NCBI RefSeq assembly: GCF_020621385.1
Contig: NZ_JAESVA010000004.1
Location: forward strand, 124,001-188,000
Origin: Acidisoma cellulosilyticum
GTDB taxonomy: Bacteria > Pseudomonadota > Alphaproteobacteria > Acetobacterales > Acetobacteraceae
Length of the DNA: 64,000 bases
Direction: 5' to 3'
Below, piece after piece: positions 51,577 through 60,125 of the stretch. A model generated the notes under the pieces. That model was not told where the DNA came from. It searched no databases and saw nothing but the letters and a program-made list of their open reading frames with translations. How positions within the stretch are numbered: the first letter of the stretch is position 1; each line of letters opens with the position of its first letter. A program made the position numbers and the translations under genes.

Positions 51577-53115
51577 TCAATGTCCGATGGTCGAGCCTTC
51601 GGGCTTGGCCGAGGATCTGAGCGCGATGTCGCGCAATCCGAACACGAACAGGATGGCGATGCTTAACAGAACGGCCGTGACCAGATAGGCGAGGGTGAAG
51701 CCCGAGGACAGGCCATGGCGGATGGCGTCATGCGCTTGAGCAGACAGCCCGTCCAGCGCATGGGTACCTTGGCTGAGCGCCCCGAAATCGATGGCATGGC
51801 GCAGATGGGCCGCGTGTTCCGATTGCCGGAAGCGTAGCGTTAGCAAGGACCCCGCGACCGTGCTGCCGAAAGCGCCGCCGATGGAGCGCAGCAGCAGCAG
51901 CGAACCCGTCGCCGTGCCGATATCGCGCTGTTCGACGGCATTCTGCACGACAACGATCGAGGTCGGCATGCACATGCCTATCCCCGTGCCGAGTATGACG
52001 CTTTCGACCATGATGACGACGGCGCTGGTCTCCACCGTATTAAGGGTCAGGAGCAGGAAGCCGAGGATGGCGCTGCCGAGCCCCCCGAGGAGGATGATCT
52101 TTGATTTGCCGAGGCGCCGGGCCAATAGGCCGGCGAGATAGGCGCCGACCGTGCTGAAGACGAGGAAGGGCATGACCAGCAGGCCGGCGGTTTCCGGCCC
52201 ATAGCCGTGGACGAGCTGGAAATTGATCGGCAGCAGGAAGGTCGCCACGAAAAGCCCGAGCGAGCCGAAAAAGGCGACCGAGACGCCACGCAGGAAAATG
52301 TCATTGGTGAACAATCGCGGCGGCAGCAGCGGGTCGGGCGCCCGCCGCTCCTGCATCACCAGACCGCCGAGCATCAGCAGGCCGAGCAGACCGACCAGGA
52401 CGACCGGTAGTGACAGCCAGGGATAGGCCGTGCCGCCCCAGCTCAACATCAGCAGCAAAGCGGTGACGGCACCGGTCATCAACAGCGCACCGGGGATGTC
52501 GATCCGGCTGGGCCTCGGCACCACGACCAGCAGCCGCAGCGCCCGGTCGCAGAGAAAGATGGCAAGCAGACCGAGCGGCAGATTCATCCAGAAGATCCAG
52601 CGCCAGCTCAACCCTTCCGTGACATAGCCGCCGATGACGGGGCCGGCGATGGAGGCGACCGCCCAGGTGCCGGCCAGATAGCCCTGATAGCGCCCGCGTT
52701 CGCGGGGTGAGACCACATCGGCGATGGAAGCCTGGGCCATGGCGAACAGCCCGGCGCCGCCGATGCCCTGCAAGCCACGGGCGATGATCAGCTCGGGCAG
52801 ATTCTGCGCCAGCGCACAAAGGGCGGAAGCGATCATGAACATGGCGATGGCCGGGTTCATCACCGCGCGGCGGCCGTGGATATCCGACAGTTTGCCGAAG
52901 ATCGGCGTCGCCGCTGTGGAGGTCAGCAGATAGGCGGTGACGATCCAGGCGAGATGATCATAGCTTCGCAGATCATGCGCGATGGCGGGAACCGCAGGGA
53001 TGACGACCGTCTGATCCAGCGCCGCCAGCAGCATGCAGAGCATGATACCGGTGATGACTCGCAGGATTTGAGCATGATTATAGCTCGGCTGCGTCGATTC
53101 TTTTATGGACGTCAT
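51577..53115 (-). CDS. DHA2-family MFS multidrug exporter
   Basis: 512 residues with about 14 helices. Motifs: ALDQTVVIPAVPAIAHDL in helix 1, AYLLTSTAATPIFGKLSDIHGRR in the helix 2-3 loop (motif A), ARGLQGIGGAGLFAMAQAS and GTWAVASIAGPVIGGYV (motif C). No regulator or fusion protein is adjacent. The start ATG at 53115 begins a short cytoplasmic tail before helix 1. Confidence 0.92.
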   Translation of the reverse strand: MTSIKESTQPSYNHAQILRVITGIMLCMLLAALDQTVVIPAVPAIAHDLRSYDHLAWIVTAYLLTSTAATPIFGKLSDIHGRRAVMNPAIAMFMIASALCALAQNLPELIIARGLQGIGGAGLFAMAQASIADVVSPRERGRYQGYLAGTWAVASIAGPVIGGYVTEGLSWRWIFWMNLPLGLLAIFLCDRALRLLVVVPRPSRIDIPGALLMTGAVTALLLMLSWGGTAYPWLSLPVVLVGLLGLLMLGGLVMQERRAPDPLLPPRLFTNDIFLRGVSVAFFGSLGLFVATFLLPINFQLVHGYGPETAGLLVMPFLVFSTVGAYLAGLLARRLGKSKIILLGGLGSAILGFLLLTLNTVETSAVVIMVESVILGTGIGMCMPTSIVVVQNAVEQRDIGTATGSLLLLRSIGGAFGSTVAGSLLTLRFRQSEHAAHLRHAIDFGALSQGTHALDGLSAQAHDAIRHGLSSGFTLAYLVTAVLLSIAILFVFGLRDIALRSSAKPEGSTIGH

Positions 53116-53226
53116 CCGCCAAGGCTAACCGATGACGCAAAAGAAGCTAGGCTAGAGGCCCAGTCCTGGCATTTTTAATAGTGCGTGGCAGCCTTGCAAT
53201 GAAAAGCCTTTGCCGGAATTGGCTGG

Positions 53227-54630
53227 TCAATTGGCCAGGGGCGGTCTGCGCTTATGCCAGTCCGTGACGGATTGGAAGGCATGGCCGGCGCGGCAGAGCA
53301 GATCCTCCGCATTGTGACGGCCGACGAGTTGCAGGCTGAGCGGCAGCCCCGCGGTGTCGATGCCGCTCGGCAGCGTGATGGTGGGACTGCCCGAGAAATC
53401 GAAGGGCGCCGTGAAGCGCAGGATCCGTTCAAGCACCGTCGGGTCCTTGCCGTATTCCCCCATCCGGGTGAGGCTTGGGATCGGCACCGGCATGGTCGGT
53501 ACCAGAATGAGATCGACCGCCTCGAACACGGTCTTGAGAGCGCCCGAGAAAGCCAGCCGTTCATGGTAGATCGCGCCGAGTTCCGGGCCCGTGACGGCAA
53601 GCCCTTGTTCGATCAGTGCCGCCAGGTCCGGCCCATACTGATCCCGATGCTTGGGATAGGTCTCGCGATGGGCGAGGGCGGTTTCGACCGAGCAGAAGGG
53701 AATCCAGCCCTGTATCAGCCTGGTCGTCGGCGGCATTGCGATATCGCGGATGCGCGCGCCGAGGTTGATGAGCACCTGTTCGGCTGCGGCGACAGCGGCG
53801 ACAACCTGCGGATCGATCTCGTCGTTGATGAAGCTTTGGTCGATGCCGATGGTAAGCCCACGAATGCTGTCGCCGATACTGCCGAGATAGTTCGGCACTT
53901 CGTCCGGCAGGGTCGTCGGGTCATGCGCGTCCAGGCCGGCAATGACGCCGAGCAATGCGGCACAATCGGCGGCGCTGCGCGCCATCGGGCCGACATGATC
54001 CAGCGACGCCGCCAGAGGGAAAACGCCGTAGCGGCTGACCCGGCCCCAGGTGGGTTTGATGCCGGTGAGGCCGCAGGTCGCGGAGGGGAAGCGGATCGAT
54101 CCGCCGGTGTCGGAGCCGAGCGCGCCGTAGCAGAGACCGGCGGCCGTCGCGACCCCTGATCCGGTGGAGGAGGAGCCGACCCAGTGGTCCCGGCCCCAGG
54201 GGTTGAGCGGCCCGGGATTATCCGGATGGTGGCTGGTATAGGCGCCTTCCGTCATGCTGAGCTTGCCGAGGATGACGGCACCCGCCTGTTCCAGCCGGTC
54301 CACCACGGTCGCGTTGTGACCGGGAATCCAGTCGCGGAACAGTTTGGTGCCGGCGCCGGTCGGGGCAAAGACCGTATTGCACAGGTCCTTGACGGCGATC
54401 GGCACACCGTGCAGCGGCCCGCGCCATTGGCCGCGGGCGATCTCCGCATCGGCTTGCTCCGCTCGCATGATGGCACGGTCGGCAAGTACGGTCGTGAAGC
54501 TGCGATAGATCGGGTCGAGCGCTGCGATCCTGTCGAGCATCGCCTGCGTGAGCTGGGCAGAGGTCAATGCGCCAAGGCGGATGCGATCCGACACCGAGGT
54601 GAGAGAGGCGAATTCCATCGGCGTGGTCAT
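53227..54630 (-). CDS. Amidase of the nitrile-degradation operon
   Basis: 467 residues. The amidase-signature triad is K81 (AVKDLCNT), S154 (GSSSTGSG) and S178 (DTGGSIRFPS), again 24 residues apart. It lies 42 bases after the nitrile-hydratase activator gene in the same direction, so it should convert the amide made by nitrile hydratase to carboxylic acid and ammonia. No signal peptide; cytoplasmic. It differs clearly from the three amidases at 16491-22163, where the transport system supplies the substrate. Confidence 0.92.
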   Translation of the reverse strand: MTTPMEFASLTSVSDRIRLGALTSAQLTQAMLDRIAALDPIYRSFTTVLADRAIMRAEQADAEIARGQWRGPLHGVPIAVKDLCNTVFAPTGAGTKLFRDWIPGHNATVVDRLEQAGAVILGKLSMTEGAYTSHHPDNPGPLNPWGRDHWVGSSSTGSGVATAAGLCYGALGSDTGGSIRFPSATCGLTGIKPTWGRVSRYGVFPLAASLDHVGPMARSAADCAALLGVIAGLDAHDPTTLPDEVPNYLGSIGDSIRGLTIGIDQSFINDEIDPQVVAAVAAAEQVLINLGARIRDIAMPPTTRLIQGWIPFCSVETALAHRETYPKHRDQYGPDLAALIEQGLAVTGPELGAIYHERLAFSGALKTVFEAVDLILVPTMPVPIPSLTRMGEYGKDPTVLERILRFTAPFDFSGSPTITLPSGIDTAGLPLSLQLVGRHNAEDLLCRAGHAFQSVTDWHKRRPPLAN

Positions 54631-54672
54631 AGGCTTGTCCTTGGTACGGTGCGGCGCGGCCAGCGAAGCCTT

Positions 54673-55029
54673 TCAGGCGATCGCTACAGGCTCGCGCTTG
54701 GCGGCGTGATCGTGATGCGGCGGATGATCGCGCAAATGCTCATGCCGATGATCGAGCTGGTGCAGATCGATCAGGCCCTTCTGCGCCAGCATGCTCTCCA
54801 GCGCTTCCTGCCAGATCTCATAATAATGAATGGTCTCGCCGGGATGGGCTTCGGCCTCATGCTCAGCGATTTCGGCCGAATAGCAGGCGACCCATTCGGG
54901 CCAAGTGAAATGGCCGTCTTCACAGAGCTTCACGGCCATGGCGAAGGCCGCTGCCTCCCACGGGGCCGCGAAGACCGGCCCTTCCGCGTCCTGCGGCAGG
55001 CCGACGGTGCTTTTGAAATCAGGCACCAT
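54673..55029 (-). CDS. Nitrile hydratase activator/accessory protein, His-rich tail
   Basis: 118 residues. The core (GPVFAAPWEAAAFAMAVKL, FTWPEWVACYSAEIA, YYEIWQEALESMLAQKG) matches the P14K/NhlE-type activators, which are related to the N-terminal half of the nitrile hydratase beta subunit and deliver cobalt by subunit exchange. The C-terminal tail from about residue 90 contains nine histidines (HQLDHRHEHLRDHPPHHDH), a likely metal-holding segment. It starts 3 bases after the beta C-half gene. Cobalt transport genes are not seen nearby. Confidence 0.9.
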   Translation of the reverse strand: MVPDFKSTVGLPQDAEGPVFAAPWEAAAFAMAVKLCEDGHFTWPEWVACYSAEIAEHEAEAHPGETIHYYEIWQEALESMLAQKGLIDLHQLDHRHEHLRDHPPHHDHAAKREPVAIA

Positions 55030-55032
55030 GGC

Positions 55033-55395
55033 TCAAACCCCCTCGGGTGCGATGTAATCCTCGAACATCGAGAGATAGACTTTATCGGCCGGATGCGGCG
55101 CATCATCGCCCCATAGCTCACCCGCCTCGAACTCGACATTGTACATGAATTGTCCCTTCTCCCCGAGGTCATGGGCGACCGCATCGGGCAGGACATAGAC
55201 GCCGTAATTCTTGACGATCTTACCAAGCTTGCCGCGCGCATAGGCGGGCAGCCGCGTATGCGTGGTCGGGTTGATATTGACGGCGCGGACCAGATCGCCG
55301 TCCTTGAAGCGGGGCGTCGCATCGGTGGTGCTGTGATAATTGGCGCCCGTCCGGATCAGCTCATCGACACCGTCGAGCGGGAATTTCGAAACCAT
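55033..55395 (-). CDS. Nitrile hydratase beta subunit, C-terminal-half protein
   Basis: 120 residues from ATG 55395. It corresponds to the C-terminal SH3-like domain of nitrile hydratase beta: FKDGDLVRAVNINPTTHTRLPAYARGKLG, then GVYVLPDAVAHDLGEKGQF and NVEFEAGELWG. R54 in AYARGKLG matches the conserved second active-site arginine of beta. Its ATG overlaps the TGA of the N-half gene (TGATG), so it is a separate protein, not the product of a broken frame: the domain is complete and the junction falls at the interdomain linker. Confidence 0.9.
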   Translation of the reverse strand: MVSKFPLDGVDELIRTGANYHSTTDATPRFKDGDLVRAVNINPTTHTRLPAYARGKLGKIVKNYGVYVLPDAVAHDLGEKGQFMYNVEFEAGELWGDDAPHPADKVYLSMFEDYIAPEGV

Positions 55396-55706
55396 CACGC
55401 GGCCTCCTGCGCGAGTTCGGCCATGCGCGCTTCGAGTTCGGCCTTGGTGACGACACCGTGCTCTTCCGCGAAATGCTCCAACGCATGCAGCCAATGCTCG
55501 TAATAGCCCGAGGTCAGGTAATGCACCGGGTCCATCTGTTCGATGGAGTGGCGGAACTTGTCGACATTGAAGAAGCCGCCGGCGAAGGCGAGGATGAACA
55601 TGCCGAACATCCGCTTCTCCCATTCCGCGCGGAAGATGGGTTGCTCGGGGTCGATATTGATTTTGCCGAAACCGTGCCGGCCGCCGAGGTCATGAATGCC
55701 GTTCAT
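55395..55706 (-). CDS. Nitrile hydratase beta subunit, N-terminal-half protein
   Basis: 103 residues from ATG 55706 (GAGAGGA upstream). It matches the helical N-terminal domain of beta: MNGIHDLGGRHGFGK, FRAEWEKRMFGMFILAF, FNVDKFRHSIEQMDP and YYEHWLHALE. R52 is the conserved active-site arginine. The chain ends in Glu/Ala-rich helix and TGA at 55395-55397. Split beta subunits are known from thiocyanate hydrolase and toyocamycin nitrile hydratase. The gene is 12 bases after alpha. Confidence 0.9.
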   Translation of the reverse strand: MNGIHDLGGRHGFGKINIDPEQPIFRAEWEKRMFGMFILAFAGGFFNVDKFRHSIEQMDPVHYLTSGYYEHWLHALEHFAEEHGVVTKAELEARMAELAQEAA

Positions 55707-55718
55707 CGGGCGGTCCTC

Positions 55719-56327
55719 TCAGGCGCTGGGGCTAAGAGGGAAGCCGGTGCCGATCATGGAATCGCGGGTGATAAGGGCGACGAGTTCATCCTCGCTCATG
55801 CCTTCGGTGCCTTCCGGGCGCATGGGTAGCACCATGTAGCGAAGCTCGGCATTGCTGTCCCAGACGCGAACCTGGGTCGTTTCCGGCAGGGTGACGCCGA
55901 ATTCGGCCAGCACGCTGCGGGGATCGATGACGACGCGCGAGCGGTAAGGCGCTTCCTTATACCAGTTGGGCGGCAGTCCCAGCGTCGGCCAGGGATAGCA
56001 GGAGCAGAGGGTGCAGACCGTGACGTTGTGGACCGCATCGGTATTCGCGACGACGACCATTTCCTCGCCCTGCACGCCGGTATAGCCAAGCTCGGCGACG
56101 GCAGCGGTGCCGTCTTCCAGCAGGCGCGTGCGGTAATCGGGATCGGTCCAGGCGCGGGCGACGACGCGGGCGCCGTTCCGCGGGCCGATCTTGTTCTGGT
56201 ACAGATCGACGATCTTATCGACGGCCTTGGCATCGAGCAGGTTTTTCTCGACCAGCAGGCTTTCCATCGCCTTCACGCGGAGGGCGATATCCGTCGTGTA
56301 TCGGCCTTCGTCATGGATGTCGTGCAT
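55719..56327 (-). CDS. nthA: Cobalt-type nitrile hydratase alpha subunit
   Basis: 202 residues. The metal-claw motif is V-C105-T-L-C108-S-C110-Y-P-W-P; threonine after the first cysteine is the mark of cobalt rather than iron enzymes. C108 and C110 are the residues normally oxidised to sulfinic and sulfenic acid. Other family patterns are [21 protein letters not shown] and [21 protein letters not shown]. It hydrates nitriles to amides in the cytoplasm and is first in the leftward operon with split beta, activator and amidase. Confidence 0.95.
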   Translation of the reverse strand: MHDIHDEGRYTTDIALRVKAMESLLVEKNLLDAKAVDKIVDLYQNKIGPRNGARVVARAWTDPDYRTRLLEDGTAAVAELGYTGVQGEEMVVVANTDAVHNVTVCTLCSCYPWPTLGLPPNWYKEAPYRSRVVIDPRSVLAEFGVTLPETTQVRVWDSNAELRYMVLPMRPEGTEGMSEDELVALITRDSMIGTGFPLSPSA

Positions 56328-56530
56328 CCTGCACTCCTATGGCGGTTTTTTAGGCGGAAGCATTCACGGCATAGCATGCCACGATCCTATTGCTTAAACT
56401 TTGCGCTTCTTGGTGGCTTCGTGCTTGCTTGTGCGGGCCAAGCTTTTTGCCTCAGACGGCCATATTGCGGCCGCTGTGAGCGTAATTTTTTAAGTCACTG
56501 ATATTGTTCACTTCCTGACAGGAGGCTGCC
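56328..56530. promoter_or_regulatory. Divergent promoter region between the nitrile hydratase operon and its AraC regulator
   Basis: 203 bases between two divergent starts. The strand toward the regulator has an AT-rich patch (56482-56508, TAATTTTTTAAGTCAC) and ends in GGAGG at 56521-56525. I see no long perfect palindrome that would name the operator. Confidence 0.45.
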
Positions 56531-57469
56531 ATCGTCAAGATTTGTGAGGATACAGCCTCGGTCCGGCCGGAAGAGCGCTTCGCCTATTGGCAGGATGTCG
56601 TCTGCGGCAAATACTTGACCGCCTCCGCCAGGACCGAGGTGCGGGACCAGTCCTTCGAAGCCCGGCTGGTCAGCCAGGATCTGGGGCCGCTGCGCGTGAG
56701 CGAGCTGCGGGCGCCGCTACATTTCTGGTCGCGCGATGCGGCCGATGTGCGGCGCGACGATCAGGACGTCTATATGCTGAGTCTGCTCAGCCGCGGCCGA
56801 GGTGAACTCAATCAATATGGCAGACGGGCCGTGCAAGGGCCGGGCGATATCGTGCTGTACGACAGTTCGGCCGCCTTTCAATACGATCTGGATGCCGAGA
56901 CGCGGCTGGTCAAAATCCCCAAGGCGCTGTTCGATCAGCGTGTGGGCAAGCCGCGCGATCTGGTCTCGGTCAGTTTCCCCTGCACGGCGCCACTGGCGCC
57001 GATGCTGTCCGCCATGATCACGGAAGCGACAAGGCTGGACCTCAGCGATCTCAGCCAGAATCTGGTCGGCGCGCGGCTGGCGAATTCGATCATCGATGTG
57101 CTGATCGCCATGTGCGATGTCTTCCGTGAAGAACAGAGCGATGTGGCGGCCTCCGCTCGGCTGGACAAGGTGCTGCGCTACGCTCGTGCCAATATCGGCG
57201 ACAGGGATTTGACACCGCAAAGTTTGTCGCAGATCGGCGGTGTCTCCGTCCGCAGCCTCAACCGGATGTTCGGCGCGATGGGCACCACCGCCATGCGCTG
57301 GGTCTGGGCGGAACGATTGAAGGCCAGCCGCGATGCCTTGCGACAGAAGCAGGTCGGCTCCATCACCGAAGCTGCTTTCCTGTTCGGCTTCGCCGATCTC
57401 GGTCATTTCAGCCGAAGCTATAAAGACGCGTTCGGTGAGACGCCGACGGCGACATTGCATCATCAATAA
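56531..57469 (+). CDS. AraC family transcriptional regulator, probable ATC start
   Basis: 312 residues if started at ATC 56531; the nearest standard start is TTG 56615. The first 28 codons clearly belong to the protein: SVRPEERFAYWQDVVCGKYL is the usual beginning of the AraC-binding-like N-terminal domain, and a TGA at 56516 closes the frame upstream. GGAGG lies 5 bases before the ATC, in perfect position. The C-terminal DNA-binding domain has two helix-turn-helices (LTPQSLSQIGGVSVRSLNRMF and SITEAAFLFGFADLGHFSRSYKDAFG). It is divergent from the nitrile hydratase operon and probably its activator. Confidence 0.85.
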   Translation: MVKICEDTASVRPEERFAYWQDVVCGKYLTASARTEVRDQSFEARLVSQDLGPLRVSELRAPLHFWSRDAADVRRDDQDVYMLSLLSRGRGELNQYGRRAVQGPGDIVLYDSSAAFQYDLDAETRLVKIPKALFDQRVGKPRDLVSVSFPCTAPLAPMLSAMITEATRLDLSDLSQNLVGARLANSIIDVLIAMCDVFREEQSDVAASARLDKVLRYARANIGDRDLTPQSLSQIGGVSVRSLNRMFGAMGTTAMRWVWAERLKASRDALRQKQVGSITEAAFLFGFADLGHFSRSYKDAFGETPTATLHHQ

Positions 57470-57474
57470 TAAAA

Positions 57475-57510
57475 GGCAGGCCCCGCACTGTTCTATGTGC
57501 GAAGCCTGCC
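57475..57510. terminator. Hairpin after the AraC regulator
   Basis: GGCAGGC (57475-57481) pairs with GCCTGCC (57504-57510) around an inner GCAC/GTGC stem (57485-57488, 57497-57500). It begins 6 bases past the stop and is preceded by AAAA and followed by TTTG and TTTTA stretches, so it may act on transcripts from both sides. Confidence 0.6.
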
Positions 57511-57586
57511 CTGGACTTTGTCTGATTTTAACTGAAGCGCGCCCGCACTATCGTCATGCTCGGGGACCGGCCATGACAGGGCAAGG

Positions 57587-57629
57587 GATGATTCCAATGA
57601 TCCCTGACAAAATCTAGCTAAACGCTCTA
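57587..57629 (-). repeat. Diverged copy of a dispersed intergenic repeat
   Basis: Read on the minus strand it begins TAGAGCG, then GTCAG, then TGGAATCATC, the same succession of blocks as the copy at 61123-61158. The plus-strand blocks are GATGATTCCA (57587-57596) and CGCTCTA (57623-57629). Confidence 0.5.
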
Positions 57630-57642
57630 GTCGTTGACGGGA

Positions 57643-57903
57643 TCAGTTTTCCGAAGCGGCTTCGTCCCACTGCCCGAAATTGGCCAGCGGCAATGTCTTG
57701 GCAAGCAGCATGGGCTTAGGCGCATTTGCCAGGTTGCTGGGCTGGGCGAAGTTGGATGCCAGCACCGCCGTCGGTGCCGCATTCATCAGGGTTGACATGG
57801 TGGCTGCCTGAGACTGGGGCTGCGGCACCGTATGCGCGGATGCAACCGCACCACCCAGCATCGACAGCGTGAGCGCGGCGCCGAGAATCTTCGTGATGTT
57901 CAT
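57643..57903 (-). CDS. Small secreted protein of unknown function
   Basis: 86 residues from ATG 57903 (AGGAAAGGA upstream). A signal peptide is clear (MNITKILGAALTLSMLGGAVASA). The mature part is Ala-, Pro-, Gln- and Met-rich with low complexity and ends acidic (FGQWDEAASEN). I recognise no family. It is unlinked to the neighbours by operon spacing. Confidence 0.68.
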   Translation of the reverse strand: MNITKILGAALTLSMLGGAVASAHTVPQPQSQAATMSTLMNAAPTAVLASNFAQPSNLANAPKPMLLAKTLPLANFGQWDEAASEN

Positions 57904-58146
57904 AGCAAAAATCCTTTCCTAAACCGGTTGGCTGCAACTGTGCAGCGTTGCGGTGGTCGACGGTGCTGGCGGTCTTGACTGCCTGAACCGCCGTCGATCT
58001 CCTGATTGTATAGACCGCAGGCCCGTCGGCTTTATTCCCAAGCCCATGCGATTTTTTTGCTGGCGCTGTCTCATGGGCAGCGGGTAGGCGCGCTTGGCCC
58101 AGGCGGACGGGTTGCCTTCGTTATGCTTCGTAACCCGAGCCTTGGT
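57904..58146. other. Intergenic region with a leader-like hairpin
   Basis: 243 bases without a gene. TCGAC with GGCGGT (57957-57973) pairs with ACCGCC and GTCGA (57987-57997), an imperfect nested stem in the likely 5' leader of the small secreted protein. Nothing else is evident. Confidence 0.4.
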
Positions 58147-59325
58147 TCAGGGGCGGGTGAGTGGCGCAAAGCGGCCCGTCGGCCGTGGATAGTCCTGGGC
58201 CGGCGCGATCGCCGTGGTGCGGATGCGGTCCTCGCACGCCTTCAGGGCGGTGGCGCCGTCCAGCACGCGCAGCACGGTGCGGTATTGCCGCGCTTCCCCC
58301 TCGCCGAGCCAGATCAGCTCGCCGCGTTCCTCCGCGAAGTTTCGGCCGAGGACATGATTGGTCGCGGGCTCGATCCCGAGCGCGTATGAGCCTGAGCGGA
58401 GGTTCTGCCATTCGAAATGGCAGGGAAATTCCCTCTCGCGCGTCTCGACCTCAAAGCCGAGACCGAGGCGGTCATTCAGCAGCGCGACACGAACCAGCCC
58501 CTCGGCATCGGCCTGCATGGCATGTTGCCAAACCTGTTCGCGGAAACCGGCGCTGGGCGCGCCCATGGTGCGGTAGCCGATGCCTTGGCGCTCGTACTCC
58601 GCTCCGGCATGGGCGGCCCAGAGCGTTTCGCCGATGGGTGCCACATAGCGCGCACCGTCATCGAGCAGCGGATAGCCGAGATTGATGTGATAGAGGTACA
58701 TATGCGGCGTGGGTGAAAAACCCTGATTGACCACGCGATCCTGAATCAGAATCTCGTCCGATCCCATGCGGGCCTCGATCCGGCGGATGAGATGCAGATT
58801 CTCGCCGAACAGCGCCACTTGCTGCACAACGCCTTCGCACCACAGCACGCAGTCATCGCCGTCCCAGCTTTCGCCATAGCCGGTGAGACGGCCGGGCAGC
58901 ATGCTGACGCGACCATGCAACGTCGTGCGCACCTTACGGCGGCCGGGATAGTCGAAGTGATCGGCGCTCGTCTCCTCAGCGCTGAGGATCTGGTCGAGAC
59001 CGCAGGTGACGAGCAGGCCTGAGGCCGCGCGCAGCCAGCCGAGCCCGTCCTCGCCTTCAGGACTGGCCAGATGCGGATGGGGAAAGCCGACCGGGGAATG
59101 CCAGCCGATGGCACGGCCGCGATGCTCGCAATCGCCGATATCGAAGCCGCGGTCGATCATGACCGTGAAGCGCAACCCGGTGCCGGTGCGGAATTCCAGC
59201 AGCCTTACGCCGCGTTCCGCGCCATCCGCGAAACTCAACAGACGGACGCCGGCGAACTGGGAAAGGCTGCCGCAGCGCGCTGCCAAGTCCCGGCGGTCGA
59301 GCCTTTGGCCGAAGAGCGTCACCAT
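58147..59325 (-). CDS. DUF4432 / aldose-1-epimerase-like protein
   Basis: 392 residues. It has the galactose-mutarotase-like beta-sandwich character and the DUF4432 pattern: LRFTVMIDRGFDIGDCEHRGRAIGW, DEILIQDRVVNQGFSPTPHMYLYHINLGYPLL and SGSYALGIEPATNHVLGR. Conserved His and Glu residues of these segments would bind sugar. The start ATG overlaps the creatininase stop (TGATG, 59323-59327). It is the last gene of the leftward sugar cluster and could isomerise or epimerise an intermediate. Confidence 0.88.
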   Translation of the reverse strand: MVTLFGQRLDRRDLAARCGSLSQFAGVRLLSFADGAERGVRLLEFRTGTGLRFTVMIDRGFDIGDCEHRGRAIGWHSPVGFPHPHLASPEGEDGLGWLRAASGLLVTCGLDQILSAEETSADHFDYPGRRKVRTTLHGRVSMLPGRLTGYGESWDGDDCVLWCEGVVQQVALFGENLHLIRRIEARMGSDEILIQDRVVNQGFSPTPHMYLYHINLGYPLLDDGARYVAPIGETLWAAHAGAEYERQGIGYRTMGAPSAGFREQVWQHAMQADAEGLVRVALLNDRLGLGFEVETREREFPCHFEWQNLRSGSYALGIEPATNHVLGRNFAEERGELIWLGEGEARQYRTVLRVLDGATALKACEDRIRTTAIAPAQDYPRPTGRFAPLTRP

Positions 59326-60125
59326 CAGCCTTCGTCTCCGCGCAGCGTCACCCAGTCTGCCCGACGCGCCGCGATCCCCGCCCAGATCGGCTCCATCGCG
59401 GCCATGGGCAGGAAGGCCTGCGGCCCGCGATCCAGGGCAAACCCATGGACAGCGTCGCCGATGGCGGCGATGGAGGCTTCAACGATGGCTTTGCCTTCCG
59501 CGGCGGTCGCTTCGGTGACATCGGGGTTTTGCGCGAAGCGGCCGAGCGGGTCGGTCGTCACCCAGGACGCGCGGTCCATGGCGACGAGATCGGGGCGGAT
59601 ATGGAGGAGCTGCGACAGTTCATAGCGCCCGGCATGGTCGCCCTGATAGCGCCCGGCGACGAGTTCCGGGTCGCTGCGGACGAAATGGGATATCGGATGG
59701 TGGGCGGCGAAAGCCTCGGCCACCATGCGCAGATCGGCCTGATTGGCGTTATGGCCGGAGATGACGACGACAGCCTGGAAGCCGGCATTGTGAAAGGCGC
59801 GGAGTTGATAGAGCAGCGTTTCCAGCATCAGATGCGGTGGCAAGGCCGCCAGCAGCGGATTGACGCCACCCATGACCTTTCGCAGCCAAGGCGCGTGATA
59901 GCCGGTTTCATGGATGTGATAGGCCATGGTGGGGGCGACGATTCCGCCGAAACGCCGGGCGGCTTCCGTCACCAGATAATCGGCCTTGATGGTATCGAGA
60001 CCGAAGGGCGCGACATGGCCGTGCGGCTCGCACAAGCCGAGCGGCAGATAGACGACCGGGCAAGTATCGCGGCGGGCGATGAACTCGGCGGGCTTAAGCT
60101 CAGCCCAAGCGACGATCTCAGTCAT
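59325..60125 (-). CDS. Creatininase family amidohydrolase
   Basis: 266 residues. The metal ligands of the family are in place: E33, H35 and D44 (CEPHGH and GLDTIKADY), then SGHNANQ and AGRYELS with the later acidic ligand. The wider family includes enzymes that open lactams, cyclic ureas and formamides, and sugar-pathway members of unknown substrate. It overlaps its neighbours by one base (downstream) and four bases (upstream), so it is tightly coupled in the carbohydrate operon. Confidence 0.9.
   Translation of the reverse strand: MTEIVAWAELKPAEFIARRDTCPVVYLPLGLCEPHGHVAPFGLDTIKADYLVTEAARRFGGIVAPTMAYHIHETGYHAPWLRKVMGGVNPLLAALPPHLMLETLLYQLRAFHNAGFQAVVVISGHNANQADLRMVAEAFAAHHPISHFVRSDPELVAGRYQGDHAGRYELSQLLHIRPDLVAMDRASWVTTDPLGRFAQNPDVTEATAAEGKAIVEASIAAIGDAVHGFALDRGPQAFLPMAAMEPIWAGIAARRADWVTLRGDEG

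Noticed and set aside
55380-55410. Frameshift as the cause of the split nitrile hydratase beta subunit
   Set aside because: The break falls at the domain linker, both halves are complete, the second has its own ATG in a TGATG coupling, and natural split-beta relatives exist.
58006-58389. 127-codon plus-strand frame before the DUF4432 gene
   Set aside because: It overlaps the end of the DUF4432 gene on the other strand and has no motif or start signal.
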